Shown here one piece after another: positions 21,367-33,440 of a stretch of DNA of 64,000 nt; position 1 is the first letter of the stretch; the number at the start of each line of letters is the position of its first letter. A model generated the notes under the pieces. It did no database searches and had not been told where the DNA came from. It saw nothing but the letters and a program-made list of their open reading frames with translations. Position numbers and translations under genes: made by a program. This DNA is from Avena insularis (Eukaryota; Streptophyta; Magnoliopsida; Poales; Poaceae). The stretch is taken from NCBI GenBank assembly GCA_023614405.1, contig CM042697.1:300538954-300602953 (forward strand). Reading direction: 5' to 3'.

Positions 21367-22473
21367 CTACTGAGCTGGGGCATTCACATTGGTAGCTGCT
21401 ACAAGCTTCTTAGGGCACTCATTGGAGTAGTGACCCTTGGTTCCGCATTCATAACAAGTCACCTGAGACTTGTCCTTTCCTGCAACATGCACATCATTGC
21501 TTCTAGTCCTTAGGGCAGTATTGGTGTTGGTGGGGTTGTTGACTTTGGGTGGTGCACGATTGAAGTTGTTGGAGTTGTTGGGGTTGTTGTTGTGGTTTCC
21601 TCCGGGCCTTGGGTTTCCTCCTCCATAGTTGGGATAGTTTGGATGGGTCATCGGGGGTCTATTGTTTCTTGGGGCATATCCTGTAGATGGGTTGGGGTGA
21701 TACTTTGGGGTATGGTGGGTTCCTGGTTGATGCATCATTCGACGCTTGCGGTTCTCATTGGCTTGGTTGATATTGCCTTCCATCTGAATGACAGAATCCA
21801 CTAAGGCTTCAATGTCAGCAAACGGAATATTGACTAATACCGTATGCATGTCATCATGCAGACCATTCAATAATCTCTCCTTCTTCTTGGCTTCAGTGTC
21901 AATCTCATCTGGTGCATAACTAGCTAATGACAGAAATTTGTCATGGTAATCAACTATTGTCATCCTCCCTTGCTTCAATTCTCTGAATTCATCTCTCACC
22001 CTCTTTATTAAACCCGATGGCACATGGGTTCTGCTAAACTTGAGTTTGAATTCATCCCAAGTCATCATCTGTCCTCCATTCATGGTGCGAATGCTATTCC
22101 ACCAAGCTCTTGCATCTCCTGCCAGATAATGGGTGGCAAACAGTACTTTCTCATTGGCCTCCACTCCTGCAACTTCTAAGTTGTTATCCATGGTCTGTAG
22201 CCAGTCATCAGCATCCAATGGCTCCTCAGACTTACTAAAGATGGGTGGATTGGTATTTTGAAAGTTCCTGAGCTTGGATCCATGTTTGTCCTGGTTTCCA
22301 AGGCCTTGATTGTTATTGGCCATTTGAGCTATGTGTTGAAGGGTGGCTAAGTTGGCTTGAAGTTCGGCTCTTTCAGCTTCGCGGTCCGAAACCAACATTT
22401 GCAAGATTTGCAGCATTGGGTCTAGGGATGAACTGCTTCCTCCGCGAGGCATCTGAAGGTTGAGATACATCAT
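21367..22473 (-). CDS. gag: Element A gag: capsid and nucleocapsid
   Basis: An intact 368-codon frame. Residues ~60-230 match the plant retrotransposon Gag domain (DADDWLQTMDNNLE, LAGDARAWWNS, WDEFKLKFSRTHV, then the QGRMTIVDYHDKFLSL stretch). An Asn/Pro/Gly-rich linker follows (residues ~240-330). A single CCHC zinc knuckle, CYECGTKGHYSNEC, lies near the C-terminus. It forms the particle that packages element RNA. It is the best preserved gene of element A and could in principle still be translated, but pol is dead. Confidence 0.92.
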   Translation of the reverse strand: MMYLNLQMPRGGSSSSLDPMLQILQMLVSDREAERAELQANLATLQHIAQMANNNQGLGNQDKHGSKLRNFQNTNPPIFSKSEEPLDADDWLQTMDNNLEVAGVEANEKVLFATHYLAGDARAWWNSIRTMNGGQMMTWDEFKLKFSRTHVPSGLIKRVRDEFRELKQGRMTIVDYHDKFLSLASYAPDEIDTEAKKKERLLNGLHDDMHTVLVNIPFADIEALVDSVIQMEGNINQANENRKRRMMHQPGTHHTPKYHPNPSTGYAPRNNRPPMTHPNYPNYGGGNPRPGGNHNNNPNNSNNFNRAPPKVNNPTNTNTALRTRSNDVHVAGKDKSQVTCYECGTKGHYSNECPKKLVAATNVNAPAQ

Positions 22474-22656
22474 GAGACAAGAGGAAAATTTCTAAGGTTC
22501 AGGGATTTTGTTTTTGAAAACTTTTTAAACTTTGAGTTTGACTCAAGTTTTGCTAACTAGCAAATTGCTTTCATTCATTCATAGCACACAATACAAACAC
22601 ACACCACAATACAATGGGACCGGATACAACTCACTAACTCTAGTGCTCAAGTGCTA

Positions 22657-23337
22657 CTACTCATCAGAATTGGTGGCTTTATCATCTTCATCAATGAAGG
22701 CGGAGTCATCATCATTAGTGTGGAAGTCCATGGCTTGGTCCTCCAGGAAGTCATCATCGTCACTAAGGTAGGAGTAAGGGTCTCCACGGATATCTTCCCC
22801 TGCATTTTCCCTCTCCTTAAGCTGCATGTCCCGCTCATGGATGGTCTCCTCCAAGCCTGTCACTTTGTGACGAAGGCGAGCAATAATGTGATCCTTCTTG
22901 TCATGAAGACGGCGAAAGGTCTTGCGCTCCTTTGAAAAGATGGCGATGGTCTGTTCCTTCTTGACTGCGATGGCATAGTTGTGGTTGGCATAGGAGCGGG
23001 CATTGTCCAACTCCTTCTGCCTATCATACAACATAAAGCTGAGATGATCCACCTGATGCTTCATCTCGGGGTGGTATGGCACCTCCAATGGTTGTCCCAT
23101 AACATCAAAGCGGGTACCCTTGATCTGATTGATGCTTTGCCCACACATACGGGCAAGAGCTTCCTGCATGGCCCTGGCAAGTCCATCTAGCCAGTTGTTC
23201 TCTCTTAAGGTGGGGGCTTCAATCTTCCATCTAAGACTTGCAACAATCATCCACTTCAATTCTCCTCGTTGATCGTTGAGCTGGGATCCGAAGAACTTGG
23301 GGTGCGGGCGCTCCAGAAGTTCCGATAGTTGGTCCAA
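22657..23337 (-). CDS. Extra ORF upstream of gag in element A, function unknown
   Basis: A 226-codon open frame lies between the PBS and gag on the gag strand, 183 bp before gag and separated by several stops. The start is uncertain: the frame stays open upstream to about 23385 without an ATG. Residues 1-90 look globular (PHPKFFGSQLND, LDGLARAMQEALARMC). Residues ~105-185 are predicted coiled coil (KEQTIAIFSKERKTFRRLHD, VTGLEETIHERDMQLKERE). The last ~40 are strongly acidic. No known retroviral domain is visible. Extra ORFs before gag are known in some grass gypsy families (rice RIRE3-type, from memory), so this is probably an accessory protein of the element, not a captured host gene. Confidence 0.7.
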   Translation of the reverse strand: MDQLSELLERPHPKFFGSQLNDQRGELKWMIVASLRWKIEAPTLRENNWLDGLARAMQEALARMCGQSINQIKGTRFDVMGQPLEVPYHPEMKHQVDHLSFMLYDRQKELDNARSYANHNYAIAVKKEQTIAIFSKERKTFRRLHDKKDHIIARLRHKVTGLEETIHERDMQLKERENAGEDIRGDPYSYLSDDDDFLEDQAMDFHTNDDDSAFIDEDDKATNSDE

Positions 23338-23617
23338 ATCACGCTCAAAGATGATATCTATTGCCCAACTGATAGAACTTACTATACTTCACTTCCATCT
23401 ATAAGAATGTAGGATGAGTAAGTTAGTAGAGTGATCAAGTGTGTCAATTTTTATGTATGATTTTGTAAGATTTTTTTTTTGAGGAACATGAATTTTCTTG
23501 AAAGACTCTAAGTGATAAGAATGAGAATAGGTTTTCATAAATACTCACTTCTTTTGTTTTGAAACTAAATTTTTGATTCAAGCGTCCATTATAACTAGGG
23601 TCTCCTATGGTCAGGAT

Positions 23618-23630
23618 GGCTCTGATAGCA
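23618..23630 (-). other. Primer-binding site of element A
   Basis: Minus strand reads TGCTATCAGAGCC, one mismatch from the initiator-methionine tRNA site TGGTATCAGAGCC, three bases from the LTR end GTTGACA. Confidence 0.85.
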
Positions 23631-23633
23631 ACT

Positions 23634-24310
23634 TGTCAACACCCGGATTTTTAATCCCAGATGCCTGTTATGCCATACATCGCAATCCCAGGATTACCAC
23701 TTTTGCGAGACATAACAGATTGGTACCATAGTTCATCATCCATTACAAACCATAATAACAGTCTTACAAATAAAGGATCCCATGATCCAGTCTTAATACA
23801 ATCAACGCAGCGGAATAATATAATACGATAGCATGGGCGAAGCTCCATCTTTAGGGTCACAGGCAATGCTGACAATGGGAGATGATCCTAGTTGTTGTAG
23901 ACTTCCTGTGTCCATCATCCTGGAAGTCCTCCTCATAGTCTGGCCATAGGAATAGCCAGGGACAAAGTCATGAGTACTCTTTAAGTACTCGCAAACTATC
24001 ACTAACAAGTAAGTGGTTTGAGTAGGAATCCTAAGCTCTAGGTTGTTTTGCGAAAATCCAAATTTATCTCTAACTGAGTTCAGAAGTAAAGAAAACTAGT
24101 TTAATGTCTTTCAAAACCTAAGTGGGAACTTTAGTTTTCATGTTCAAAACCCTGTTGTGGTCAAGTCAAAGTCATGATTCATTTCGCAAGTCATTTTGAA
24201 AACATCTAACGACGGAACAGTATGGCCACTCCAACTGTCCATAACCGCGGACGCGGCTATTCAAATAGTGTAACACTCTGCAGAGGTGGTACACTTTCAG
24301 TAAAGCCCTA
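23634..24310 (-). repeat. Element A 5' LTR, part 1 (R-U5 end)
   Basis: Plus strand starts TGTCAACACCCGG. It matches the reverse complement of the last part of LTR F (54930-55410), for example the CAACTGTCCATAACCGCGG stretch. It is split from the rest of the LTR by element E after CCCTA (24306-24310), which is repeated at 43630-43634. Together the parts give an LTR of about 3.73 kb. Confidence 0.9.
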
Positions 24311-25886
24311 TGATGACTCGTTGATGGCACCAGAGAACTTGGTGCTTGACGTGGAGTCTGTTGGGAAACCCAAGATCAAGGTGTGAACCAGCATAGCAGC
24401 AAGTCTTCCCCCAGTAAGAAACCGAGGTTAGAGAACCAGTAGGAGGAAGGAAACGTCACACAGGTGTTGCAAGCAACACGGAGACTTGCACAACACAAAC
24501 TCAAGACTTTGCCCCAACGAATCAGTGAGGTTGTCAATCTCACCGGTTGCTATAACAAAGGATTAAACGTATGGTGTGGAAGGTAATGGCGGTTTGCAGC
24601 AAGTAAACAAGTAATAGTGGAAGATGTATCAATGGTAAAGATTGGACCGGGGTCCATAGTTCACTAGAGGTGCTCTCCTTAGATAAACAACATGGCATGA
24701 AGGGTAAACAAATTACAGTAGGGCAATTGACAGGAACTGAGAAAGGCATAACAATGCAATTACTAGTCAGAAAGACCCTATGAGATTCGATTGGGCAATA
24801 CAACAAGATACACAGACCGCCATCCAACTGCATCTATGACTATAAGTCCACCTTCAGGTTATCATCCGAACCCCCTCTAGTATTAAGTTGCAAGCAATAG
24901 ACAACTGCTTTAAGCAAATTGTGTAAGGTAACTAGTCCACATGTTCCATGAACAAGAGACCATTGTTTTCTCCCTAGTAGCAACAACACATCTACAACCG
25001 AAGAGATTATTGTCACTTCCCTTGGAAACTAGAGGCATTAACCTACTATCGAGCATAAATACCCCCTCTTGGAGTCACTAGCAACTACTTGGACAAGATA
25101 GCTACTAACAACGGAGAGCATGCAAGATCACAAACAACACAGGCATGATAGAATCATAAAGACAAAACCATTAATTAAACCAACATAATAATTTCAATAT
25201 CCATCGGATCCCCGCAAACACAACATGCATGATTACAAATAGATTAGATCTTGATCATGAACGAAGCTCACAAGATCTATACATGAAAGCACAAGGAAGA
25301 GATACAACCATCTAGCTACTACATGGACCCATAGTCCAAGGTGGTACTACTCACGCATCATACCGGAGAGAAGGCCTCCGGGATGATCTCCCCCCCGGCA
25401 GAGTGCCGTGAAGAACTTCAGATCCCCCCGATCTAGGGACGATGGTGGCGGCGGCTACAGACAGTTTCGTGGATATTTATTCGGGTACTTAGGGTTTTTG
25501 CATCGGAGGCTTCTTATAGGAGAAGGGGGAGGCGGAGGAGGCGGCCATAGGGGCCACACCCCTCCTAGGCGCGGGCCCACCCCTGGCCGCGCCTAGGGGG
25601 GTCTGGCTGCCCTGGTCCGCTTCTCCGTCCCCCCTCTGGACTTCTTGTTCCGCATGAAAAGTAATTGACTTTGAAGTTTGTCCCGTCCAATTCCGAGAAT
25701 ATTTATTTACTAACTTTTCTGGAACCAAAAACAGCAGAAAACATGCAATGGCACTGTGGCAACTTGTTAATAGGTTAGTACCAGAAAACATGTAAAAAGC
25801 ACCTCAAAGTGTAGACAAAGCAAAGCAAAGTAGATACTAAACAAGCATGGAACATCAAAAATTATGGATACATTTCCAACGTATCA
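24311..25886 (-). repeat. Element E 3' LTR (terminal copy)
   Basis: 1576 bp, direct repeat of 42050-43629. A TATA-like CTATAAGAAGCC on the minus strand (near 25507-25519) recurs in the other copies. The PPT CTTGGGGATGC follows on the minus strand at 25887-25897. Confidence 0.92.
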
Positions 25887-28254
25887 AGCATCCCCAAGCT
25901 TAACTCCTGCTCGTCCTCAAGTAGGTAAGTGATAAAAGAATAATTTTTTAGGTGACATGCACCCTCACAATAAAGATCTAACCATTTGCAAGCATTGAAA
26001 GCTGGGATCAAAGAACTCTAAGAATGTGCATGAAATATGGAGTTCTAACAATAGAACATAGTAACTATGAATGCAACATGACAAGCTACAAACAAAGATC
26101 ATGAATAACATGCATTGAAAAACGTTTGTTTGTTTCACATACAGAAAACATAGCATAGTGGCAATCAGCTTGTCCCTCATAGAGTAGCAAATAGATGCAT
26201 AGGACACCTTAAAAGTTCACAAGGGTGACTAGAAACAAATAGCACAAGAACAAGTAATATCACAATATGCATCAATCAATAAGCTTTGCAACACTGCACA
26301 CATAATGACAACTATGCTCTCTTAATGGTGCCTAAAGGTAGAAGGTAGAGACTCAATAATGGTGGAAGAAAGACCTTTTTGTAAAGGAAGCAGGGATTAC
26401 AAGTTTCAAAAAGATCTTCCAAATAGCAGCAAGTAAACAAGTAACAGTGGAAGATGTATCAATGGTAAATATTGGACCGGGGTCCATAGTTCACTAGAGG
26501 TGCTCTCCTTAGATAAACAAAATGGCATGAAGGGTAAACAAATTACAGCAGGGCAATTGACAGGAACTGAGCAAGGCATAACAATGCAATTACTAGTCAG
26601 AAAGATCCTATGTGATTCGATTGGGCAATACAACAAGATACATAGACCGCCATCCAACTGCATCTATGACTAGAAGTCCACCTTCAGGTTATCATCCGAA
26701 TCCCCTCCAGTATTAAGTTGCAAGCAACAGACAACTGATTTAAGCAATGTGTGTAAGGTAAACAGCCACATGTTCCATGAACAAGAGACTGTGTTTTCTC
26801 CCTATTAGCAAAAACACATCTACAACCGAAGAGATTATTGTCACTTCCCTTGGAAACTAGAGGCATGAACCCACTATCGAGCATAAATACCCCCTCTTGG
26901 AGTCACTAGCAACTACTTGGCCAAGATAGCTACTAACAACGGAGAGCATGCAAGATCACAAACAACACAGACATGATAGATTCATAAAGACAAAACCATT
27001 AATCAAACCAACATAATAATCTCAATATCCATCGGCTCCCCACAAACACAACATGCATGATTACAAATAGATTAGATCTTGATCATGAATGGAGCTCACA
27101 AGATCTATACATGAAATCACAAAGGAGGAGATACAACCATCTAGCTACTACGTGGACCCATAGTCCAAGGCGGAACTACTCACACATCATACCGGAGAGA
27201 AGGCCTCCGGGATGATCTCCCCTCCGGCAGGGTGCTGGGAAGAACTTCAGATCCCCCCCAATATAGGGACGATGGTAGCGGAGGCTACAAGCGTTTTCGT
27301 GGAGTTTTGATCGGGTAATCGGGGTTTCTGCATCGGGGGCTTCTTATAGGAGAAGGGGGAGACCGAGGAGGCGGCCAGGGTTGGCAAACCCTAGCCAGGC
27401 GCGGGGCTGGGCCCACCCATGCCTGGGGTCGTTCTGGCCCCCCTGGCTGGCCCCTCTGGGTCTCCTCTGGACTTCTTGTTCCCCACGTAAAGTAATTGAC
27501 TTCGTCGTTTGTCCCGTCCAATTCTGAGAGTATTTCTTTACTAACTTTTCTGAAACCAAAAACAACATAAAATAGGCATCTGGCACTGTTGCAACTTGTT
27601 AATAGGTTAGTACCAGAAAACATGTAAAAAGCACCTCAAAGCGTGGACAAGTAAAGCAAAGTAGATACAAAACAAGCATGGAGCATCAAAACTTATAGAT
27701 ACGTTTCCAACGTATCAGCATCCCCAAGCTTAACTCCTGCTCGTGCTCGAGTAGGTAAGTGATAAACAGAATAATTTTTGAGGTTACATGCACCCTCACA
27801 ATAAAGATCCAACCATTTGCAAGCATTGAAAGCTGGGATCAAAGAACTCTAAACATGTGCATGAAATATGGAGTTCTAACAATAGGACATAGTAACTATG
27901 CTTGTAACATGACAAGTTACAAACAAAGATCATGAATAACATGCATTGAAAAATGTTTGTTTGTTTCACATACAGAAAACATGGCATAGTGGCAATCAGC
28001 TTGTCCCTCATAGAGTAGCAAATAGATGCATAGGACACCTTCAAAGTTCACAAGGGTGACTAGAAACAAATAGCACAAGAACAAGTAATAACTCAATATG
28101 CATCAATTAATAAGCTTCGGGACAGTACACACAGAATGACAACTATGCTCTCTTAATGGTGCCTAAAGGTAGAAGGTGGAGACTCAATAATGGTGGAAGA
28201 AAGGCCTTTTTTGTAAAGGAAGCAGGGATTACAAGTTTCAAAAATAGTTTCCAA
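24596..28254 (-). repeat. Tandem duplication of LTR plus 3' internal sequence in element E
   Basis: 24596-26423 (LTR from its base 286 on, plus ~540 bp of internal sequence) is repeated in tandem at 26426-28254, offset about 1830 bp. The junction near 26424 joins internal sequence directly to the LTR at the block GCAGCAAGTAAACAAGTAA, with no LTR terminus and no TSD. The extra LTR copy (26426-27717) therefore lacks about 285 bp at its left end. The copies differ by many substitutions, so the event is not recent. Confidence 0.88.
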
Positions 28255-29531
28255 AAATTATGGTACTTGTTAGCTTTCACCCCTCATTGCCCCTATCATA
28301 AGCATCTTGAAGTGGTTAAGGTTAAAGTGGCAAAGTTGGAGTATATGCTTGATGAAGTATAAGTTGGCAATCTCATGTCCCTTGAATACGAGGGCCACAC
28401 CTCATGCATACTCAACTTTGGGTCCAGGTAAGTTCTTGTCACTGTATTTGCATAACATTGAGAACAACCAACGGGGTACCCCTTGCACATGGTACAGGAG
28501 CTTTCCCATAACCAAAATGACAAGGCAAGCAGACAATGAGCATCTCAGCAATCTTTTTATTTACCATATGCATAGCTTTTTATTGAGGATGCTTCATAGA
28601 TAGCTCACTATGGTGATGCTGCAAGTTTCCACCATGATTAGGCATGGCTTAGGCTAGCGGCCCAGGCGTTTCCCTAACACAGGATACAAACTCCATGGAC
28701 TTACAAGTTCTCTCTTTATTTCACACCGGTGACATCCATAGACAAAAGAACATGATATCAACTGAGTACAACAAGGTACAAGTGCAATGTTGAAAACGTT
28801 CCCCGTGACAGCACGGTTCTGCTAATTCCAACTTGTAAGTGCAAGCATACAACAAAGTTGTCACAATGGTTCAAGTTTATTAGGGGCAAAGAATGAAGTG
28901 TGCCATAAAGTTCGTGAGGGATTTAATCACTAAGTTTTCACATAACAAAATAGTTTTTAATTGGAAGATAGTTGAAAACAAGAATATACTTGGAATGGTG
29001 TAACACATCATGCATAGGAGTTTATAGTGGACACTTTGGAATAACTTGGTTTCTTGGTAGTTGGAGGCATGAGTAAAACTTACTCAAACAAGTGGAGGCT
29101 AGCAAAAGACTGGGAGCAACCAACTAAGAGAGCAATAATGGCCATAATCATGCAGTGGAACAAAGCATACTAATCAAAGCAAAGAGTGGTACTACAAGTC
29201 AAGGACTAAATGATCATAGAGGCTAATGGTGACTTGTCATAGTCATAACATGGTGTGAGCATGTGCCAAGTCAACCCAAGCAAAGCATCAAAGGAGAATA
29301 CCACAATACTATGCTTTTGCATGCTAAAACAACGCATAATTTCTTCAAGGCACACTAAGCAATCCTAATTGTTTGGAACAAGACATTCTACAGCAATAAT
29401 CACTAACCATAAGGTCAAAACAACACCTAGCATGTCATGCTAAAGTCTAAGTCACAGTCAATGCAAGATCCTCTTGCACTTCAAGCAAGAACTTACTACT
29501 CCTTTCCAACACGAAGCAACTTATTTGCAAA
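28255..29531 (-). other. Element E internal region, 3' side, non-coding
   Basis: No supported frame. The sequence has the look of the long 3' untranslated part of Athila-like elements. It runs to the left TSD of element B (ACAAC, 29532-29536) and continues at 39858. Confidence 0.6.
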
Positions 29532-31039
29532 ACAACTGTCACATCCCAAAATTCTCCTAATTTTGGAATGTGAAACAAATAAATAAGATTGATTGATTGT
29601 TTGACTTTGTTGAAAATTCTCAAAGAGAAGAAACTTTTTGAATAGAAAATCCTCTCAACCTTGAATTCAAAATCTTATATTCTTTTGTTAAGACCTAAGT
29701 AGCCATATAGGCAAAAGGGCATGGATTGATTATGGATTGTAGAATTGGTGTGCAAGATTTAAAATGAAAATCATGAAGCATTCATATGCATTTCATCCAT
29801 GCAAAGTTCTCACAAATTAAATCCAAATCCTAGTATCTAAATCCTATAGTTGATTCGCCCAAATGTCCCTAAGTGTAATTAAATTGACTTATTAAAACCC
29901 ACTGTTGCTAAGGCATAAATTATTGCTAAATCATAGCCTAAAGAGATCCAATTAATACTACAAAATTTTAGAAACAAAATTGAGCTCATTTGGAGCTAGT
30001 ATGAAAAAGTTATGGAATAAATACAAACACATAAAGATATAAATAAAATGAGATATACAAGGATTTATAAACCCACTACTTCCAAACTAGTAAAAAGATT
30101 ACAAATTTGATTCTATAATGACCTATTCGATTTTAGAAAAAATTAGGAACAAGAATCATATCATTTGGAGTTCGTATGCAAAAGATATGAGGGAAACAAG
30201 TAAATAGAAAAAAGAAAAAGAAAAAAAAAGAAAAGAAAAAAAAATCTAACGGGCAGGCCCAGCAAGGACCGACCGAACCAGCCACGACCGGGTACAGAGA
30301 ACGATCGATCTAGTGCTTTAATTTCCGTGCAAAAATCTGTTTTCTAGACCTATCTCTACAACTCCGAATCGACTTCCGTTTATTTCTACTTGTTCCCTAC
30401 TCCAAGGCCTATCTCTACACCATCCTAAATCTCCATATAAACTCGTGGAGCCACGGCTGTATGAGTTTCTATTCTCGAAATCCCGAATCTACCTATTCCA
30501 AATCTTGTTTCGCTTTTTAACCCATCTAGACTTCGTTGTTTGCTTTCGGTCAAAAAACGAAAGTTGAAGACCGCGTCGAAATCTTTCAATCCCGACAAAC
30601 CTCACCTCTTTTCATCCACCACAGCCGGAGAATTTCGTATCGCAATATTTCAGATCTTACGGTGTAAATCCAAGATGTACTCGCGCTCGTTCATTCAAAT
30701 CCAAATTCCTTTGGTGAGAAGGTAGGAATAATGATTCCCCACAACTTTCATGTTCTAAGTTTTTCGATTTGAATGGATTTATCTCTCTAACATAGATCTA
30801 TTTCTTGTCTATTCTGAGCCAAAATCGGGTTAATCTCTTCTTCTAGCCACCGGATCCTATCCAGACGGTCGAGATCCAATCAAACCGGTGCGTGCCATGT
30901 CGTCATCCCGATCATCTTCCTCATCAACGCCACGTCAACATAAGGTCAACATCTAGTCCCAGTCAGCATGCAAAGTCAACCTGTCCAGTCAGCGGAATAT
31001 TCCCTGGAATATTTCGTTCGAATTTAAATTTGCCTATTA

Positions 31040-31650
31040 TAGATCTAACTTGTAAAATTCATTAGAAATTCATACCATGTCCAAAAATTGTGTATAATAT
31101 ACCAAATTGAAGATAATTTCACGTAGAATCATCTTATCAGAATAGATCCAACTTTTAGTGTACGTGGTTACTGCAGTAATTTTATTAGTTTTAATGGTCT
31201 TTTAGGTTAATAAATTCATAGGATATTATCTGTAACTCCGAAAAATATGAATAATATATCAAATTGAAGCTACTGTAATGTACTCTAATAATATCTGGTT
31301 GGATCTATCCTTTGCCGATTATTTAACCCGTAGCAATTTAATTAGTTTTAATGGCTTTATAAATCATTAAATTTATAGCAAATTAATTGCTTGTCACAAA
31401 AATACAAACGATATACCGATGGAAATCTGGTTCCATGTATATCATCAATATGCAATTAGTTCAGCATTTTACTGTAAGGATTTGCCGTGAAGATTTAAAT
31501 GGTTTAATACCCTATTTAGAGTAATAAATTCATAATAAAATAAATACTATTCAGAAAATTACAAATAATATGTCCCTGAAATCACAATTCCGTGGAGATT
31601 ACAGATATAATTTTTTGTTTGATTTTTAGGCAAAAGAAACTGTATGAATC
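31040..31650 (+). repeat. 157-bp degenerate tandem array in element B LTR (copy at about 37460-38070)
   Basis: Four diverged units. The anchor ATATACCAAATTGAAG and its variants fall at about 31103, 31260, 31417 and 31574, steps of 157 bp. A second linked block, TTAGTTTTAATGG followed by AATAAATTCATA, recurs near 31186, 31343 and 31500. The 3' LTR has the same array. Confidence 0.82.
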
Positions 31651-32880
31651 ATTTAAAACCTATTAAACACTATTTAAATCATATAAAAATATCTATAACT
31701 CCGATTAGGGTGAATCCAACGCCTACTGGTTCGTATTAACGTCCTCTATCCAGTAAACCCAAGAAACAAATTTAATTCTACAGTTAGAACAGGCGTTACA
31801 ACAGAACTATCAAAACCCTTATATTGGCAAGTAATTATTAATAACAAGTACCCTATTGCATTAAATGAACTCATACATGCATCACATGATATATTAATAT
31901 TCATAAAACTAATTATAACCATTGTGTCATGTTAAAATCATCATGCATGTTTTCGATCATCCTTGTTGTGTTTGCTATGTTTGCAATTGTTTTGATTGGA
32001 ACTACCTTGTCCTCGTATTAGATTGTTCGGAGAGTGCGATTGCTGCGGAGAAATACAATCAACACCCATATTATCAACATAAGGCAAGTTACACCACTTG
32101 TTCATAATTTTGTCCCAGTTTTGATTCTATGCATGTGATCTTCAAAATTCTGTAGTATGCATGTGTAGGATGTTCTAGTAGAATTTTTCCTTAGTATTAT
32201 TTTGCAAGTGCGATGATTTTGTAGTATACCATGAGTAGCTCTATACTTAGGATTTGTCCACTCCTAATAGGTTACCCCTGTTTTTGCTAAGTATTGCTTG
32301 CTATGCTATATATACAAAGTACCGCTGGGGGGTTCGAAAGACAAAGAATTTTTCTAAGTATGAAGGCTCTCTAGAGAAAAGTTTTCTTCTCAAATCCACT
32401 TCAAAATAAAACTAAGTTTTCTTCTGGGCGGAATGGTTGTCGGGGTCAACGAGTGAGATTTTGGTGGAGGACGGCCGCCCAGGAATCAAAGAAGTCTGCC
32501 ATGTTTCAGAATTCAGAAGCTTCCAGTGCAACCACAATACATTATGGGCTCTGTCTTGGCCTAGTACTTAGTGGGAAACCTCACCTGGGTACCAACATTT
32601 GGAGGTTCTTGGCACGGTTGGATCCGGAAGGTAGAGGGGCTACTAAGGGAAAGCCTCGCCATGGTCTTGTTTGTAAAAGGACTTGATCGTGGATTGTGGG
32701 TAAAGTGCACAAACTCTCGAGAGTATTGCAATCTGATCGATCAGCCGTGTTCACGGAAACAGAACAACATTGAGCATCTGAAGGATGGAGCCTCTGAAGG
32801 ATCTTCCTCTCTCTTTTCTAAAACAAAGTTTTGAAACCCCATGGCGTGCGTAATATCGCTAATGGGTGGGAATTTGGGAA

Positions 32881-32960
32881 CTTGGTGTGTAATATCCAAG
32901 TGACGCTTGGTGTGTAATATCCAAGTGTTTGGTTGTTTGGACACTTGGTGTGTAATATCC
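32881..32960 (+). repeat. Short minisatellite in element B LTR (copy at about 39300-39379)
   Basis: CTTGGTGTGTAATATCC occurs at 32881, 32906 and 32944. In the other LTR two of the three copies read GTGCGTAAT or GTGCATAAT at the TG step, a CpG/TpG-type difference. Confidence 0.85.
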
Positions 32961-33428
32961 TCGTGTGCCATTCGACCCTATTTTATCTAAGCAAATGTTT
33001 ACAAAGTAGGGTAAAACTCTCCCTCTCTTTTCTCCATACTTAGAGAAAATTAGCTTTATGCAAATGAACTCCAAAGCCTAAACTAGCCTTGCATGTAGAG
33101 TTAGTCTTTCCTTCCTTGGTGTAATTTGCCAATACATTCAAAGTATTGACCCAACTTGTTGGCTGCACGTTTCATGTGCAGAATTTCGGAGATCTTTGAA
33201 AGGTGCGCTAGGATCATGGTCTTCACTCAACCTGCCTGTGGCATTGATGGGACTCAAGTTGTATTTATATAAACGCTTGTTGTAATGATGTAAACTCTGG
33301 ATTATTCGATTCATGTAATAAAGACTTGTGTTTTACATGATATTTCATCGATTGTGAGTGCTAGCTATTGATCCAGGACTAGCATGTTATTTAGGACTTA
33401 GGATCTTACTTGATCCGAGGTCACTAGA

Positions 33429-33440
33429 TGGTATCGAGCA
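33429..33440 (+). other. Primer-binding site of element B, one-base-short variant
   Basis: TGGTATCGAGCA directly follows the LTR. Compared with TGGTATCAGAGC it lacks one base in the middle. The same shortened core, GGTATCGAGC, is found in the unrelated copia element at 62447-62456. Confidence 0.7.

Larger units (their letters stand above)
29537..33428 (+). repeat. Element B 5' LTR
   Basis: 3892 bp. It has an A-rich tract (30211-30243), a TATA-like CCATATAAACTCG near 30432-30444, and a long AT-rich R-U5 part. It ends CACTAGA just before the PBS. Confidence 0.93.

Noticed and set aside
24311..27717. Two independent element E insertions side by side
   Set aside because: The inner LTR copy lacks one terminus and any TSD, and the junction is internal-to-LTR, which fits a tandem duplication.
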